A stretch of 64,000 nucleotides of DNA from Streptomyces sp. R41. GTDB lineage: Bacteria; Actinomycetota; Actinomycetes; Streptomycetales; Streptomycetaceae. Positions 1 through 8,301 of the stretch are shown here, piece after piece (the first letter of the stretch is position 1; each line of letters begins with the position of its first letter). The DNA lies in the NCBI RefSeq assembly GCF_041053055.1, contig NZ_CP163443.1, forward strand, positions 2,294,001-2,358,000, given 5' to 3'. The notes under the pieces were generated by a model. That model worked only from the letters and a program-made list of their open reading frames with translations, was not told where the DNA came from and searched no databases. A program made the position numbers and the translations under genes.

Positions 1-2
1 CT

Positions 3-1589
3 GACGTATCGGCCCTCAACATGTTCCTCAGCGACGAACAGCTCGCCCTGGAACCGCTGTTCGGCAGCGAGGAGCGCCTGCAGCAGTCGCAGCAGCAGTC
101 CACGGCGGCGGGCACCGACGCCGGGCCCGACCTGGCGCTCTTCTACCGGGTGCGCGGCGTCGAGAGCCGCGCCCAGGAACTGCGCTCGCGGATCGCCGCG
201 CTGCCGGAGATCGACACGGCGTACGTGAAGCCGGGTGCCGTTCCCGCCTCGGTGGGGTCGGTCGGGCAGAGCTCGGACGACAGTCGGCGGATGAAGGAAG
301 GGGCGCCCGTCACCCCCGACTTCACCAGCCGCCAGGGCTATCTGCGTCCGGCGCCCGAGGGCATCGACGCCTACTGGGCCTGGCAGCGTCCGGGCGGTAC
401 GGGCCAGGGCGTGACGGTGATCGACGTGGAGGGGGCCTGGCAGCTGGGCCACGAGGACCTGGCCGCGAAGCTCGCCGGCGTCGTCGTCGGCACCCCGCTG
501 ACGGACGTCGCCTGGCGCAACCACGGCACCGCCGTGATCGGGGTGATCGGCGGCGACCGCAACGAGTACGGCATCACCGGCATCGTGCCGGACGCCGTGA
601 CCGCGGCCGCGTCCTTCCAGGGCATCGGCACGGCGGCCGCGATCCACGCGGCGGCCGACCGGCTCGGCCCCGGCGACATCCTCCTGATCGAACTGCACGC
701 TCCAGGACCGCGGTTCGACTTCGAACAGCGCGACGACCAGCAGGGCTACATAGCGATCGAGTGGTGGCCGGACAACTTCGCGGCCATCCGGTTCGCGACC
801 GCCAAGGGCGTCGTCGTCGTGGCCGCCGCCGGCAACGGCGCCGAGTCGCTCGACGACGCGGTGTACGAGCGCCGCCCCGCCGAGTTCCCCGAGTGGTGGC
901 GCAACCCCTTCAACCCCTCCAACCAGTCCTCCGGCGCGGTCCTGGTCGGCGCGGGCGCACCGCCGCCCGGCACACACGGCCGCGACCACGGCCCGGACCG
1001 CTCACGGCTCGCGTTCTCCAACTACGGGGCACGCGTGGACGCGCAGGGCTGGGGACGCGAGGTCACGACCACCGGCGGCTTCTGGGACCGGCCCGGCGAT
1101 CTGCAGGGCGGTGCCGAGGAGATCGGCTGGTACACGGACACGTTCTCCGGGACCTCCTCCGCCTCCCCGGTGGTGGTCGGTGCCCTGGCCGCACTGCAAG
1201 GCATGCTCAAGGCTGCGGGCCAGGAACCGATGTCCCCGGAGCGTGCCCGCGCGGTGCTGCGGGCCACGGGCTCCCCGCAGCAGGACGCGCCGGGCCGACC
1301 CGCATCCCAGCGGATCGGCAACCGGCCGGACATCAAGGCGGCGGTCACCCATCTGCTGCCGGAGGCGGTCGGCTCGGGCCAGGCCGAGCGGTACTGGGAC
1401 GAGCTGCTGCCGTATCCGCGCGAACTCCCGCCCAGGCTCCGGCTGTACGTGTCCGGCGCCTGGCGCAACCTCAACAACCCGTCCCCCGAGATCCGCCAGG
1501 CGGTGCACACCGCGTTCGCGGGGGGACGGCCCGACGTACGTGTCTGGTTCTCGGACGACGAGATCGTCGGCCTGGTGGTCACGGGCTGA
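3..1589 (+). CDS. S8 (subtilisin-like) serine peptidase, probably cut by the window edge
   Basis: Predicted subtilisin-fold endopeptidase. Counting from the first ATG at base 21, the catalytic triad is Asp135 (VIDVEGAW), His168 (NHGTAVIGV) and Ser379 (GTSSASP); the oxyanion Asn lies in AAAGNGAE. No signal peptide is visible, but the frame stays open to base 3 and the ATG at 21 has no ribosome site, so the true start is probably outside the window. The last 65 residues (458-522, beginning YWDELLPYP) lie beyond the peptidase domain and resemble the C-terminus of the next protein: both have an aromatic-W-D start, a WR.L.NP core and V..AF..G. The following gene starts about 60 bases downstream on the same strand, so the two are probably co-transcribed. 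The fold assignment is firm; substrate and location are unknown. Confidence 0.88.
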   Translation, partial: DVSALNMFLSDEQLALEPLFGSEERLQQSQQQSTAAGTDAGPDLALFYRVRGVESRAQELRSRIAALPEIDTAYVKPGAVPASVGSVGQSSDDSRRMKEGAPVTPDFTSRQGYLRPAPEGIDAYWAWQRPGGTGQGVTVIDVEGAWQLGHEDLAAKLAGVVVGTPLTDVAWRNHGTAVIGVIGGDRNEYGITGIVPDAVTAAASFQGIGTAAAIHAAADRLGPGDILLIELHAPGPRFDFEQRDDQQGYIAIEWWPDNFAAIRFATAKGVVVVAAAGNGAESLDDAVYERRPAEFPEWWRNPFNPSNQSSGAVLVGAGAPPPGTHGRDHGPDRSRLAFSNYGARVDAQGWGREVTTTGGFWDRPGDLQGGAEEIGWYTDTFSGTSSASPVVVGALAALQGMLKAAGQEPMSPERARAVLRATGSPQQDAPGRPASQRIGNRPDIKAAVTHLLPEAVGSGQAERYWDELLPYPRELPPRLRLYVSGAWRNLNNPSPEIRQAVHTAFAGGRPDVRVWFSDDEIVGLVVTG

Positions 1590-1648
1590 TCGTCACGGGC
1601 TGACGGAACCCAACCAATGCTCAACCAATGAGGGAAGGTGGCACCCGC

Positions 1649-2347
1649 ATGAGCACCACCCCGCAGATGAGCCAACTGGGACAGCAGCAAGGACAGCACA
1701 TGGGCCAGCAGGGCCCGAGCACGGCACCGCCGCAGCAGGTCGGGCAGCCGCAGGGCATCGGCCAGCAGCAGCCCTTCGGGCAGCAGATGCAGCAGCCGCA
1801 CGGACAGCAAGGCATCGGTCAGCAGCAGATGCAGCAGCCGCACGGACAGCAAGGCATCGGTCAGCAGCAGATGCAGCAGCCGTACGGACAGCAGGGCATC
1901 GGCCAGCAGCAGATGCAGCAGCCGCACGGACAGCAAGGCATCGGCCAGCAGCAGATTCCGCAGCAGCAGAACCCGCAGCAGATTCCGCAGCACCTGCAGC
2001 AGCAGCTCCAGCAGCTCGGCCAGCAGCAGCCCTTCCAGCAGCTGCTCCAGCAGCTCGGTGGGCAGCAGCAACAGCAGCAGCTGGGCCAGCCGCTGGTCCT
2101 GCAGAGCGCCGTCGAGACCCAGGCGCTGGTGAGTGGCGTGGCCACGCGTTTCTGGGACGTCGTCACGCCGCTCCCGGGCCAGCCGTCGATTCTCTACCTG
2201 CTCATCAACAACGTGTGGCGCGGTCTGGTCAACCCCAACCAGGTGACGCATGACGAGGTCCAGGAAGCCTTCGCCTACGGGCAGCAGGTCATCGGGATCT
2301 ACGACTCCACCAGCGGCGCCATCCAGGCCGTCATCGTGAACAAGTAG
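1649..2347 (+). CDS. Glutamine-rich repeat protein with C-terminal domain shared with the adjacent S8 protease
   Basis: Function unknown. The 232-residue protein has a Gln-rich, low-complexity N-terminal region (about residues 1-150, nearly all Q, G, P, H, M) containing four copies of a 14-residue unit MQQPHGQQGIGQQQ. A compact 65-residue domain follows (168-232, FWDVVTPLP to the end) and aligns without gaps in length with the tail of the upstream peptidase. The start was placed at ATG 1649 because AGGGAAGG lies about 10 bases before it; the in-frame ATG at 1628 has no such site. The Gln-rich part looks prion-like or phase-separating (inference), and the shared tail suggests both proteins bind the same partner or each other. 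A strong terminator follows. Confidence 0.8.
   Translation: MSTTPQMSQLGQQQGQHMGQQGPSTAPPQQVGQPQGIGQQQPFGQQMQQPHGQQGIGQQQMQQPHGQQGIGQQQMQQPYGQQGIGQQQMQQPHGQQGIGQQQIPQQQNPQQIPQHLQQQLQQLGQQQPFQQLLQQLGGQQQQQQLGQPLVLQSAVETQALVSGVATRFWDVVTPLPGQPSILYLLINNVWRGLVNPNQVTHDEVQEAFAYGQQVIGIYDSTSGAIQAVIVNK
1787..1954 (+). repeat. 42-bp in-frame tandem repeat, 4 copies
   Basis: Four copies of a 42-bp unit begin at 1787, 1829, 1871 and 1913. They differ by a few silent bases (caa/cag, ggt/ggc) and one His-to-Tyr change in the third copy. The period is a multiple of three, so copy-number change would lengthen or shorten the Gln-rich region without breaking the frame. Confidence 0.9.
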
Positions 2348-2369
2348 CGGGGACGGCTCCACGCACAAA

Positions 2370-2403
2370 GGGCGCCGGGCGGGTGAGAACCCGCCCGGCG
2401 CCC
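2370..2403. terminator. Bidirectional terminator hairpin
   Basis: A perfect 15-bp stem (GGGCGCCGGGCGGGT and its complement) with a GAGA loop lies between the convergent stops of the Gln-rich gene and mshC. There is no T-run, as is common for Streptomyces terminators. Confidence 0.85.
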
Positions 2404-2423
2404 GGCCGTTGCTGTCCCTGTTG

Positions 2424-3653
2424 TCAGAGAGCCACTCCGAGGAGGGCGTCCACGGCGCGCGAGACGACGCCGGGGCCGCCCTCGTCCGTGCCGCCCCGCT
2501 CGTGCTGGAGCGCGGCCCAGCGGTCGACCGCGGCGAGCGCCGCCGGCGCGTCCAGGTCGTTCGCCAGGGCGTCGCGGATCTCCTGGACGAGCGCGTCGGC
2601 GGACGGGCCGTCGGGCCGCGACACCGCCGCCCGCCAGTTCTCCAAGCGCGCGAGCGCCTCTTCGAGGACGGAGTCCGTCCACTCCCAGTCGGCCCGGTAG
2701 TGGTGCGCGAGCAGCGCGAGCCGTATGGCGGCCGGGTCGACCCCGTCGCGCCGGAGCTTGGACACGAAGACCAGGTTGCCCTTGGACTTCGACATCTTCT
2801 CGCCGTTGAGGGCGACCATGCCGGCGTGCACGTACGCCTTGGCCATCGGGAACTCGCCGGTCAGCACCTGGGCGTGGGACGCGCCCATCTCATGGTGCGG
2901 GAAGGCCAGGTCGGAACCGCCGCCCTGGACGTCGAAGCCCATCCCGAGGTGGTCGAGGGCGATCGCGACGCACTCGATGTGCCAGCCGGGCCTGCCGCGG
3001 CCCAGCGAGCCGCCGTTCCAGCTCGGCTCGCCCTCGCGGGCCGCCATCCAGAGCATCGGGTCGAGCGGGTTCTTCTTGCCCGGACGGTCCGGGTCACCCC
3101 CGCGCTCGGCGGACAGCAGGCGCATCGCGGCGGCGTCCAGGTTGGACACCTGCCCGAAGTGCGGGTCGGACTCGACGGAGAAGTACACATCCCCCTCGAG
3201 CTCGTACGCCGCTCCCGCGTCCCGCAGCCGCTCGACGAGCGGCACGATGCCGGGTATCGCCTCGACGGCGCCGATGTAGTGCCGCGGCGGCAGCATCCGT
3301 AGAGCGGTCATGTCCTCACGGAAGAGGGCGGTCTCCTTCTCGGCGAGTCCTACCCAGTCGACGCCGTCCCGCTCCGCCCGCTCCAGGAGCGGGTCGTCGA
3401 CGTCGGTCACGTTCTGGACGTAGTGAACCTGCCGCTTGGTGTCGAGCCACACGCGCTGAACGAGGTCGAACGCGTTGTAGGTCGCCGCGTGCCCCATGTG
3501 GGTCGCGTCGTACGGCGTGATGCCGCACACGTAGATACGGGCGACGGGACCGGGGTCAAGGGTGACGAGCCCACCGGTCGCGGTGTCGTGGATCCGGAGG
3601 TCGCGGCCCTCACCAGGCAGGGCGGGGACCTCAGAAGCGGGCCAGGCATGCAT
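2424..3653 (-). CDS. mshC: Cysteine--1-D-myo-inositol 2-amino-2-deoxy-alpha-D-glucopyranoside ligase MshC
   Basis: ATP-dependent ligase that joins cysteine to GlcN-Ins in mycothiol biosynthesis, in the cytosol. At 409 residues it has the usual MshC length and a class I aminoacyl-tRNA-synthetase fold related to CysS. Visible motifs are the HIGH-type [13 protein letters not shown] near the N-terminus, the adenylate region [24 protein letters not shown] with a zinc-site Cys and AFPHHEMG, and the KMSKSKGN loop. The N-terminus [14 protein letters not shown] and the lack of a tRNA-binding C-terminal extension separate it from true cysteinyl-tRNA synthetase. It is the last gene of a minus-strand run with the SCO1664-like, DUF3090 and phosphatase genes, although 330 bases separate it from the nearest of them. 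Confidence 0.95.
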   Translation of the reverse strand: MHAWPASEVPALPGEGRDLRIHDTATGGLVTLDPGPVARIYVCGITPYDATHMGHAATYNAFDLVQRVWLDTKRQVHYVQNVTDVDDPLLERAERDGVDWVGLAEKETALFREDMTALRMLPPRHYIGAVEAIPGIVPLVERLRDAGAAYELEGDVYFSVESDPHFGQVSNLDAAAMRLLSAERGGDPDRPGKKNPLDPMLWMAAREGEPSWNGGSLGRGRPGWHIECVAIALDHLGMGFDVQGGGSDLAFPHHEMGASHAQVLTGEFPMAKAYVHAGMVALNGEKMSKSKGNLVFVSKLRRDGVDPAAIRLALLAHHYRADWEWTDSVLEEALARLENWRAAVSRPDGPSADALVQEIRDALANDLDAPAALAAVDRWAALQHERGGTDEGGPGVVSRAVDALLGVAL

Positions 3654-3982
3654 GTCATGAGCCTAACCGGACGGAACTTCCGTATACGAACCGGCCAGCA
3701 CGTGATGGCCGAGAGGGCACTCTTGCGCGCCATCGGGTGATGTGTCCTGGGACACCTGAGAGCTCGGGGGATCCGGCACTGCGGCACGCCTGACGCCGGG
3801 GCGGCTGCCCACTGTCCAGGCTGCGGGCAACCGTGCCGCTGGGGCGGCCGCCCACCCGGCAGCGGCAGTCTTCGTTGCTGCGGGCATGCGTGCCGCCAGG
3901 GGCGGCACCCGTCCCCGAGAGCGGCACCCCGAAAGCGCCGGGGTGCGCACCACCCCCTACGACGCCCCCACCCGGGGATACC
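3654..3982. other. Intergenic stretch without a recognisable gene
   Basis: 329 bases between mshC and the SCO1664-like gene. It is rich in short imperfect repeats built on GCGGCAC and GGGCGGC(T/C)GCCCAC, resembling the repeat-like filler at 12.7-13.3 kb. I see no convincing reading frame. The presumed mshC promoter would lie here, but no clear hexamers stand out. Confidence 0.5.
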
Positions 3983-4801
3983 TCACACCGGCGGCCAAGG
4001 AATCGCAGGCCACTCCCCACTCGGCTCCGGGTGCTTGCCGGAGGCGAGCATCGCCGAGACACGCGTGCGCGTGGCATCGACTTCGGCGACAGTGATGAGT
4101 TCGGCCAGCCGAGTGGAAAGCGGTGCGCCCGGCGCCAAGCCGTCCCGCAGGGACGCGAGCACGGACACCGCCTCCGCCGTCAGCGCCTCCCCCGCCCACC
4201 CCCACAACAGCGTCCGCAACTTGTTCTCGGCGTTGAAGGTGACCCCGTGGTCGATCCCGTACAGCCGCCCCTCACCATCGGGCAGCAGATGCCCGCCCTT
4301 GCGATCGGCGTTGTTGATCACGGCATCGAGCACGGCCAGCCGTCGCAGCCGAACATCGTCGGCGTGCACCAGCAGCGCCGTCTTCCCCTCACCGACCTCG
4401 GCGAAGCCGATCGCCTTCCAGCCCTCCTCGGGCTCCTCACGGTCCACCAGGGCGAGCAGCTCGGCCTCCGGGGACGCCTCGATCCACAGCTGGCACATGC
4501 CCTGCCCGTACGGCCCCTCACGCAGCACGGTGGGCGGCACGAGCCCCCACCCGGTCGCCTCGGACACCTCGTACGCCGCGACCTCGCGCTGCGCCAGCGT
4601 GCCGTCCGGGAAGTCCCACAGCGGCCGCTCACCGGCGACGGGCTTGTAGACGCAGAACGCGTCCCGGCCCTCGTACGACACGGAGCAGTAGAGCACCGCG
4701 TTCGACGCCTCACGAATCCGTCCGCGCACCTTCAGCTCACCCTTGGCGAGCAGCTCGGCCGTGGTCACGCTCCGCGGCGGTATCCGTTCTGGCGCGGACA
4801 T
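3983..4801 (-). CDS. SCO1664-family protein (HipA/PI3K-like kinase fold)
   Basis: Conserved actinobacterial protein usually found beside mshC; biochemical role not known to me. Motifs fit an atypical kinase fold: a nucleotide-binding Lys in CVYKPVAGE, an acidic segment WDFPDGTLAQREVAAYE, a catalytic-loop-like NNADRKGGH and a metal-binding-like YGIDHGV. The start was set at ATG 4801 (MSAPERIPP) because GGAAGGA lies five bases upstream; an in-frame ATG at 4834 lacks a site. It overlaps the end of the DUF3090 gene by 37 bases, indicating coupled translation. A phosphotransfer function is inference from the motifs, and it could be a pseudokinase. Confidence 0.85.
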   Translation of the reverse strand: MSAPERIPPRSVTTAELLAKGELKVRGRIREASNAVLYCSVSYEGRDAFCVYKPVAGERPLWDFPDGTLAQREVAAYEVSEATGWGLVPPTVLREGPYGQGMCQLWIEASPEAELLALVDREEPEEGWKAIGFAEVGEGKTALLVHADDVRLRRLAVLDAVINNADRKGGHLLPDGEGRLYGIDHGVTFNAENKLRTLLWGWAGEALTAEAVSVLASLRDGLAPGAPLSTRLAELITVAEVDATRTRVSAMLASGKHPEPSGEWPAIPWPPV

Positions 4802-5355
4802 ACGTGTCCTTCCGGGTCGAGCGGGAGGCTGCACAGCGGGCAGGGCGGCCGGCCCGCGTTGACGACGTCGAGGGCGCGCTTGGCGAAGGCCCGGGCCTGC
4901 GCGCCGGTGAGCCGGACCCGGAGCATGGGCGGACCGTTCTCCTCGTCCTGGAGCAGCCGCTCCTCGGCCTCGGCGAGGTCCTCCTCGGAGTCCGCGTCGA
5001 GCTCCACGAGCGCCTGCGCCTCGACGATCATGCGCTGCTCGTCACCGTCCCAGGCCAGCGCCATGGTGCCGACCCGGAACTCCTCCTCCACGGGGGTGTC
5101 CAGGGGCGCGGTGTCGGACACCTCGGTCGGGGCCATGGCCGGAACGGGCGCGCTGCCACCGGTGCGCCGTACGACCTCGTCGAGGAGCTCGTCCATGCGC
5201 TCGGCGAGCGCGGCGACCTGGGTCTTCTCCAGGGCCACGCTGGTCACCCGCGGTCCTGAGGAGGCCTGCAGGAAGAAGGTACGGCGCCCGGGCAACCCGA
5301 CCGTACCGGCCACGAAGCGGTCCGGGGGGTCGTAGAGGAACACCTGACGGGACAC
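4765..5355 (-). CDS. DUF3090 family protein
   Basis: Conserved actinobacterial protein of unknown function, 196 residues. The family signature SRQVFLYDPPDRFVAGTVG is at the very N-terminus, and the C-terminal tail has CPLCSLPLDPEGHVCPRQN, a four-Cys/His zinc-ribbon-like element. I chose GTG 5355 over ATG 5379 because GGAG sits seven bases before it and because the family normally begins at SRQVF. It lies between the phosphatase and the SCO1664-like gene and overlaps the latter. The zinc ribbon next to a kinase-fold partner suggests a protein pair acting together (inference). Confidence 0.88.
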   Translation of the reverse strand: MSRQVFLYDPPDRFVAGTVGLPGRRTFFLQASSGPRVTSVALEKTQVAALAERMDELLDEVVRRTGGSAPVPAMAPTEVSDTAPLDTPVEEEFRVGTMALAWDGDEQRMIVEAQALVELDADSEEDLAEAEERLLQDEENGPPMLRVRLTGAQARAFAKRALDVVNAGRPPCPLCSLPLDPEGHVCPRQNGYRRGA

Positions 5356-5475
5356 GTCCTGTCTCCATTGAATCGACATGAGGACCGGCTGACTGCGTCG
5401 GTCCGCATCGGCTGCTGAGAACCTGCTGACAACTACTGTGCTGCTTCGACCGCTTCACCCTACTGCGGCCGACGA

Positions 5476-6162
5476 TCACGGTGCGCCCGCACCGCCCCCC
5501 ACCGGGGCGTCCGCGCTCGGGGGCTCCTCGCGCGGCGCCAGGGACGCGAAATCACCGGTGTCGCCGAGGCGTACGAGAAACGGCCTCATGCGTGTGTAGC
5601 GGATCGCGGTGATGGAACACGGTTCAACAGAGATCCGCTGGAAGAGGTCGAGATGAAGTCCGAGTGCGTCCGCGACAAGGGACTTGATGATGTCGCCGTG
5701 CGAGCACATGAGGTACACGGCGTCACCACCGTGATCGCGCTCCACGCGCGCGTTCCACTCGCGCACGGCCTCGGCGGCCCGTGTCTGCATGGCCCGCATC
5801 GACTCGCCGCCGGGGAACGCGGCCGCGGACGGATGCGCCTGTACGACTTCCATCAGCGGCTCGTCCTTGAGTTCGGCGAGCTTGCGGCCGGACCAGTCGC
5901 CGTAGTGGGCCTCCCCGATGCGGTCGTCGGTGTGCACTCGCAGCTCGGGCCGGGCGTCGAGCAGCGGCTGGACGGTCTCCTGGCAGCGCTGCAGGGGGCT
6001 GGTGACGACCTCGGAGATCGGCAGGCCGGCGAGCCGCCCGGGCAGGGCCGCGGCCTGTTGGGCGCCGCGCTCGTCGAGGGCGACGCCGGGCGTCCAGCCG
6101 GCGAGCAGTCCCGCGGTGTTGGCGGTGGAACGTCCGTGCCGGACGAGGATCAGGGTGGGCAT
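5476..6162 (-). CDS. Histidine phosphatase family protein (MSMEG_4193-like)
   Basis: Phosphoglycerate-mutase-type histidine phosphatase of 228 residues. The N-terminal catalytic motif LILVRHGRSTANTAG (RHG) is intact, the acid/base region is RIGEAHYGDWSGRKLAEL, and the second catalytic His is in LMCSHGDIIKSL. The start was taken at ATG 6162, which puts the RHG motif at the expected place; upstream in-frame sequence is Arg-rich and not family-like. The C-terminal ~30 residues are Ala/Pro-rich. It is the first gene of the run leading to DUF3090, the SCO1664-like gene and mshC. The substrate is unknown. The divergent corA start is 62 bases away. Confidence 0.88.
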   Translation of the reverse strand: MPTLILVRHGRSTANTAGLLAGWTPGVALDERGAQQAAALPGRLAGLPISEVVTSPLQRCQETVQPLLDARPELRVHTDDRIGEAHYGDWSGRKLAELKDEPLMEVVQAHPSAAAFPGGESMRAMQTRAAEAVREWNARVERDHGGDAVYLMCSHGDIIKSLVADALGLHLDLFQRISVEPCSITAIRYTRMRPFLVRLGDTGDFASLAPREEPPSADAPVGGGAGAP

Positions 6163-6224
6163 GCGGCCCAGCCTAGGCGCCCGCTGGGGTGCGCCCCCGA
6201 GCGGACGGCGGGAGAATACTCTCC

Positions 6225-7223
6225 GTGATCGTCGACTGCGCCATCTATCGTGACGGGCGCCGGACGGAGGGTCCCGACGACCTCTCCGACGCCTTGGCGC
6301 AGTGCCGTGCCGGGCATGACGCATTCGTCTGGATCGGCCTGTACGAGCCCACGGAGAAGGAGTTCGACCGGGTCACGGAGGAGTTCGCGCTGCACCCGCT
6401 GGCGATCGAAGACGCCCTCAAGGCGCATCAGCGCCCCAAGCTGGAGGTGTACGACGACTCGCTGTTCATGGTCCTCAAGCCGGTGGCGTACGACGCGGAG
6501 CACGACACGGTCTCGTCCGGCGAGGTCATGGTCTTCATCGGGGACTCGTTCGTCGTCACCGTGCGGCACGGTGAGGAGTCGCCCCTCGCGGCCGTGCGGC
6601 ACCGGCTGGAAGAGGAACCCGAGATGCTCCGGCACGGTCCGACGGCGGTGCTGTACTCCATCGCCGACGCCGTGGTCGACCACTACGTGGACGTCGCGGG
6701 CGAGCTGGGAACGGACTTGGAGGAGCTGGAGGCGGAGGTGTTCTCGCCGTCCGGTGGAAGCTCCCGGAGCACCGCGTCCCGGATCTACAACTTCAAGCGG
6801 CAGATCCTCGAGTTCCGCAGGGCCACGGGTCCGCTGGCCCAGCCGCTGGTCCGGCTCGCGGGCATCGGGCCCTTCCTGGCCTCGCTGCCCTTTGTGCACG
6901 ACAAGGCACAGCCGTTCTTCCGGGACGTCAGCGACCATCTGACCCGGGTCAACGAGTTGGTCGAGGGTCTGGACCGGCTGGTCTCGGACATTCTGTCGGC
7001 GCATCTCGCGCAAATGACCGTGCGGCAGAACGACGACGTGCGGAAGATCTCCGCATGGGCGGCCATGGCCGCGGTCCCCACGATGATCGCCGGGATCTAC
7101 GGGATGAATTTCGACCACATGCCGGAGCTGCACTGGCTGTGGTCGTATCCGGCACTGATCCTGGTGCTGGTCATGCTGGAACTCTGCCTGTATCGCCTCT
7201 TCAAGCGGCGGGGCTGGCTGTAA
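6225..7223 (+). CDS. corA: CorA-family magnesium/cobalt transporter
   Basis: Pentameric inner-membrane channel for divalent cations, mainly Mg2+. The long N-terminal cytoplasmic alpha/beta region includes HPLAIEDALKAHQRPKLE, a typical CorA signature; a long helix follows, then two C-terminal transmembrane segments with the diagnostic YGMNFDHMPE loop between them and a short basic tail (LFKRRGWL). Start at GTG 6225 (VIVDCAIYRDG), preceded by GGAG ten bases upstream. Length 332 residues is usual for the family. It is monocistronic and converges on the ferritin-like gene. Confidence 0.92.
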   Translation: MIVDCAIYRDGRRTEGPDDLSDALAQCRAGHDAFVWIGLYEPTEKEFDRVTEEFALHPLAIEDALKAHQRPKLEVYDDSLFMVLKPVAYDAEHDTVSSGEVMVFIGDSFVVTVRHGEESPLAAVRHRLEEEPEMLRHGPTAVLYSIADAVVDHYVDVAGELGTDLEELEAEVFSPSGGSSRSTASRIYNFKRQILEFRRATGPLAQPLVRLAGIGPFLASLPFVHDKAQPFFRDVSDHLTRVNELVEGLDRLVSDILSAHLAQMTVRQNDDVRKISAWAAMAAVPTMIAGIYGMNFDHMPELHWLWSYPALILVLVMLELCLYRLFKRRGWL

Positions 7224-7283
7224 CAGAACACATCACGCTTCCCGTGGGGATCGTGAGGTGTTCCACGCACGCGTGAAGGTCGA

Positions 7284-8072
7284 TCACGCGAACTCGGGAG
7301 CGGCCGCCGCCGGCCCGCCCAGTGCGTCGCGCCGTTCGGGCATCTTCAGGGAGACCATCCGGCGCCAGCCGACGGCCCGCTCGTAGGCGTGGACGGCGTG
7401 GATGCCGGCGGCGAGCGTCGCCGTCTTGGCCCTGGGCCAGCCCAGGATGCGCCCCATGTGGGCCATCACGGCGAGACTGACATCCCGGTAGATGCGGATC
7501 TCGGCGTGCGCGCACTCGCGCAGCGTCCGCTGGATGGCGCGGCCGTGTCCGGCGCACGCGAAACGCAGCAGCTCCTCGTGGCAGTAGGCGAGGTGGTTGT
7601 CCTCGTCGTTGGAGATCATCTTCACCGCGCGGCCGACATCCGGGTGGTCCGCGAAGTGCTTGCGCAGCAGCTCCATCTGCTCGGAGGCGCGCTGCTCGGT
7701 GACCCGGCTGTGGGCGAGATACGCGACGATGTCCTGCACGGTGAGCGGCTGATCGCCCTTGAGCTTCTCGTGCGCGAGGCCGATGCCGTGCCGCTCCAGG
7801 AGCATGGTGTAGTCGGTGTCGGAGGGAACCTCGACGGGTTCGAGGCCGCGCTTCTTCATAAGGGCGTTGAAGATCCGCCCGTGTTTGTCCTCGTCGGCGC
7901 CGTGCCGGGCGATCTTGGGCGCGAGCCCGCGCTCGCTCTGCGGAACGAGCGCCGCGATCCGGGCGTTCTCCCAGCCCCCTTGCGACTCCCCACTGGCGGC
8001 GATGGAGCAGAACAGCCGGAACGACTCGTCGTTGTCCAGGATCTCCTGGAACAGACTCTTCGCCGAAAGCAT
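7284..8072 (-). CDS. Ferritin-like domain protein
   Basis: Predicted four-helix-bundle di-iron protein, 262 residues. Two carboxylate/His motifs fit metal ligands: GADEDKHGRIF and SNDEDNHLAYCHEEL; a third, ECAHAEIRIYRD, may complete the site. It probably stores iron or catalyses an oxidation, but the substrate cannot be told from sequence. Start at ATG 8072 with GAGAGG eight bases upstream; the Ala-rich C-terminus is not family-specific. It converges on corA with 60 bases between, where a 7-bp hairpin (7270-7290) overlaps the stop. Confidence 0.8.
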   Translation of the reverse strand: MLSAKSLFQEILDNDESFRLFCSIAASGESQGGWENARIAALVPQSERGLAPKIARHGADEDKHGRIFNALMKKRGLEPVEVPSDTDYTMLLERHGIGLAHEKLKGDQPLTVQDIVAYLAHSRVTEQRASEQMELLRKHFADHPDVGRAVKMISNDEDNHLAYCHEELLRFACAGHGRAIQRTLRECAHAEIRIYRDVSLAVMAHMGRILGWPRAKTATLAAGIHAVHAYERAVGWRRMVSLKMPERRDALGGPAAAAPEFA

Positions 8073-8226
8073 CACTGACACCTCTCTGCAGGGTTGCGCA
8101 GAAAACGAGTCAAATGGGATGCCAGGAGCGCGGCAACCGATGTGTCGGACAAATCCGCCAAACGACGGATGACGAGACAGGCCCGGGCGCGTAACCAAGG
8201 GGGCGCCGTCGCGTTGTTCCCCGTGA

Positions 8227-8268
8227 CGGCCGTGGCGGGGAAGACCCCCCGAGCCCCCACCACGGCCG
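8227..8268. terminator. Terminator hairpin downstream of the LLM oxidoreductase
   Basis: Arms CGGCCGTGGCGGGG and CCCCACCACGGCCG (one mismatch) with a 14-base loop. It lies 34 bases past the stop of the minus-strand F420 oxidoreductase gene and upstream of the ferritin-like gene. Confidence 0.6.
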
Positions 8269-8301
8269 CAGAAACTCTCCTTGGACCTGTTACTCCGCGC
8301 C

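Noticed and set aside
2424..3653. Cysteinyl-tRNA synthetase
   Set aside because: The length (409 residues), the N-terminal extension and the missing anticodon-binding C-terminal domain fit MshC instead.
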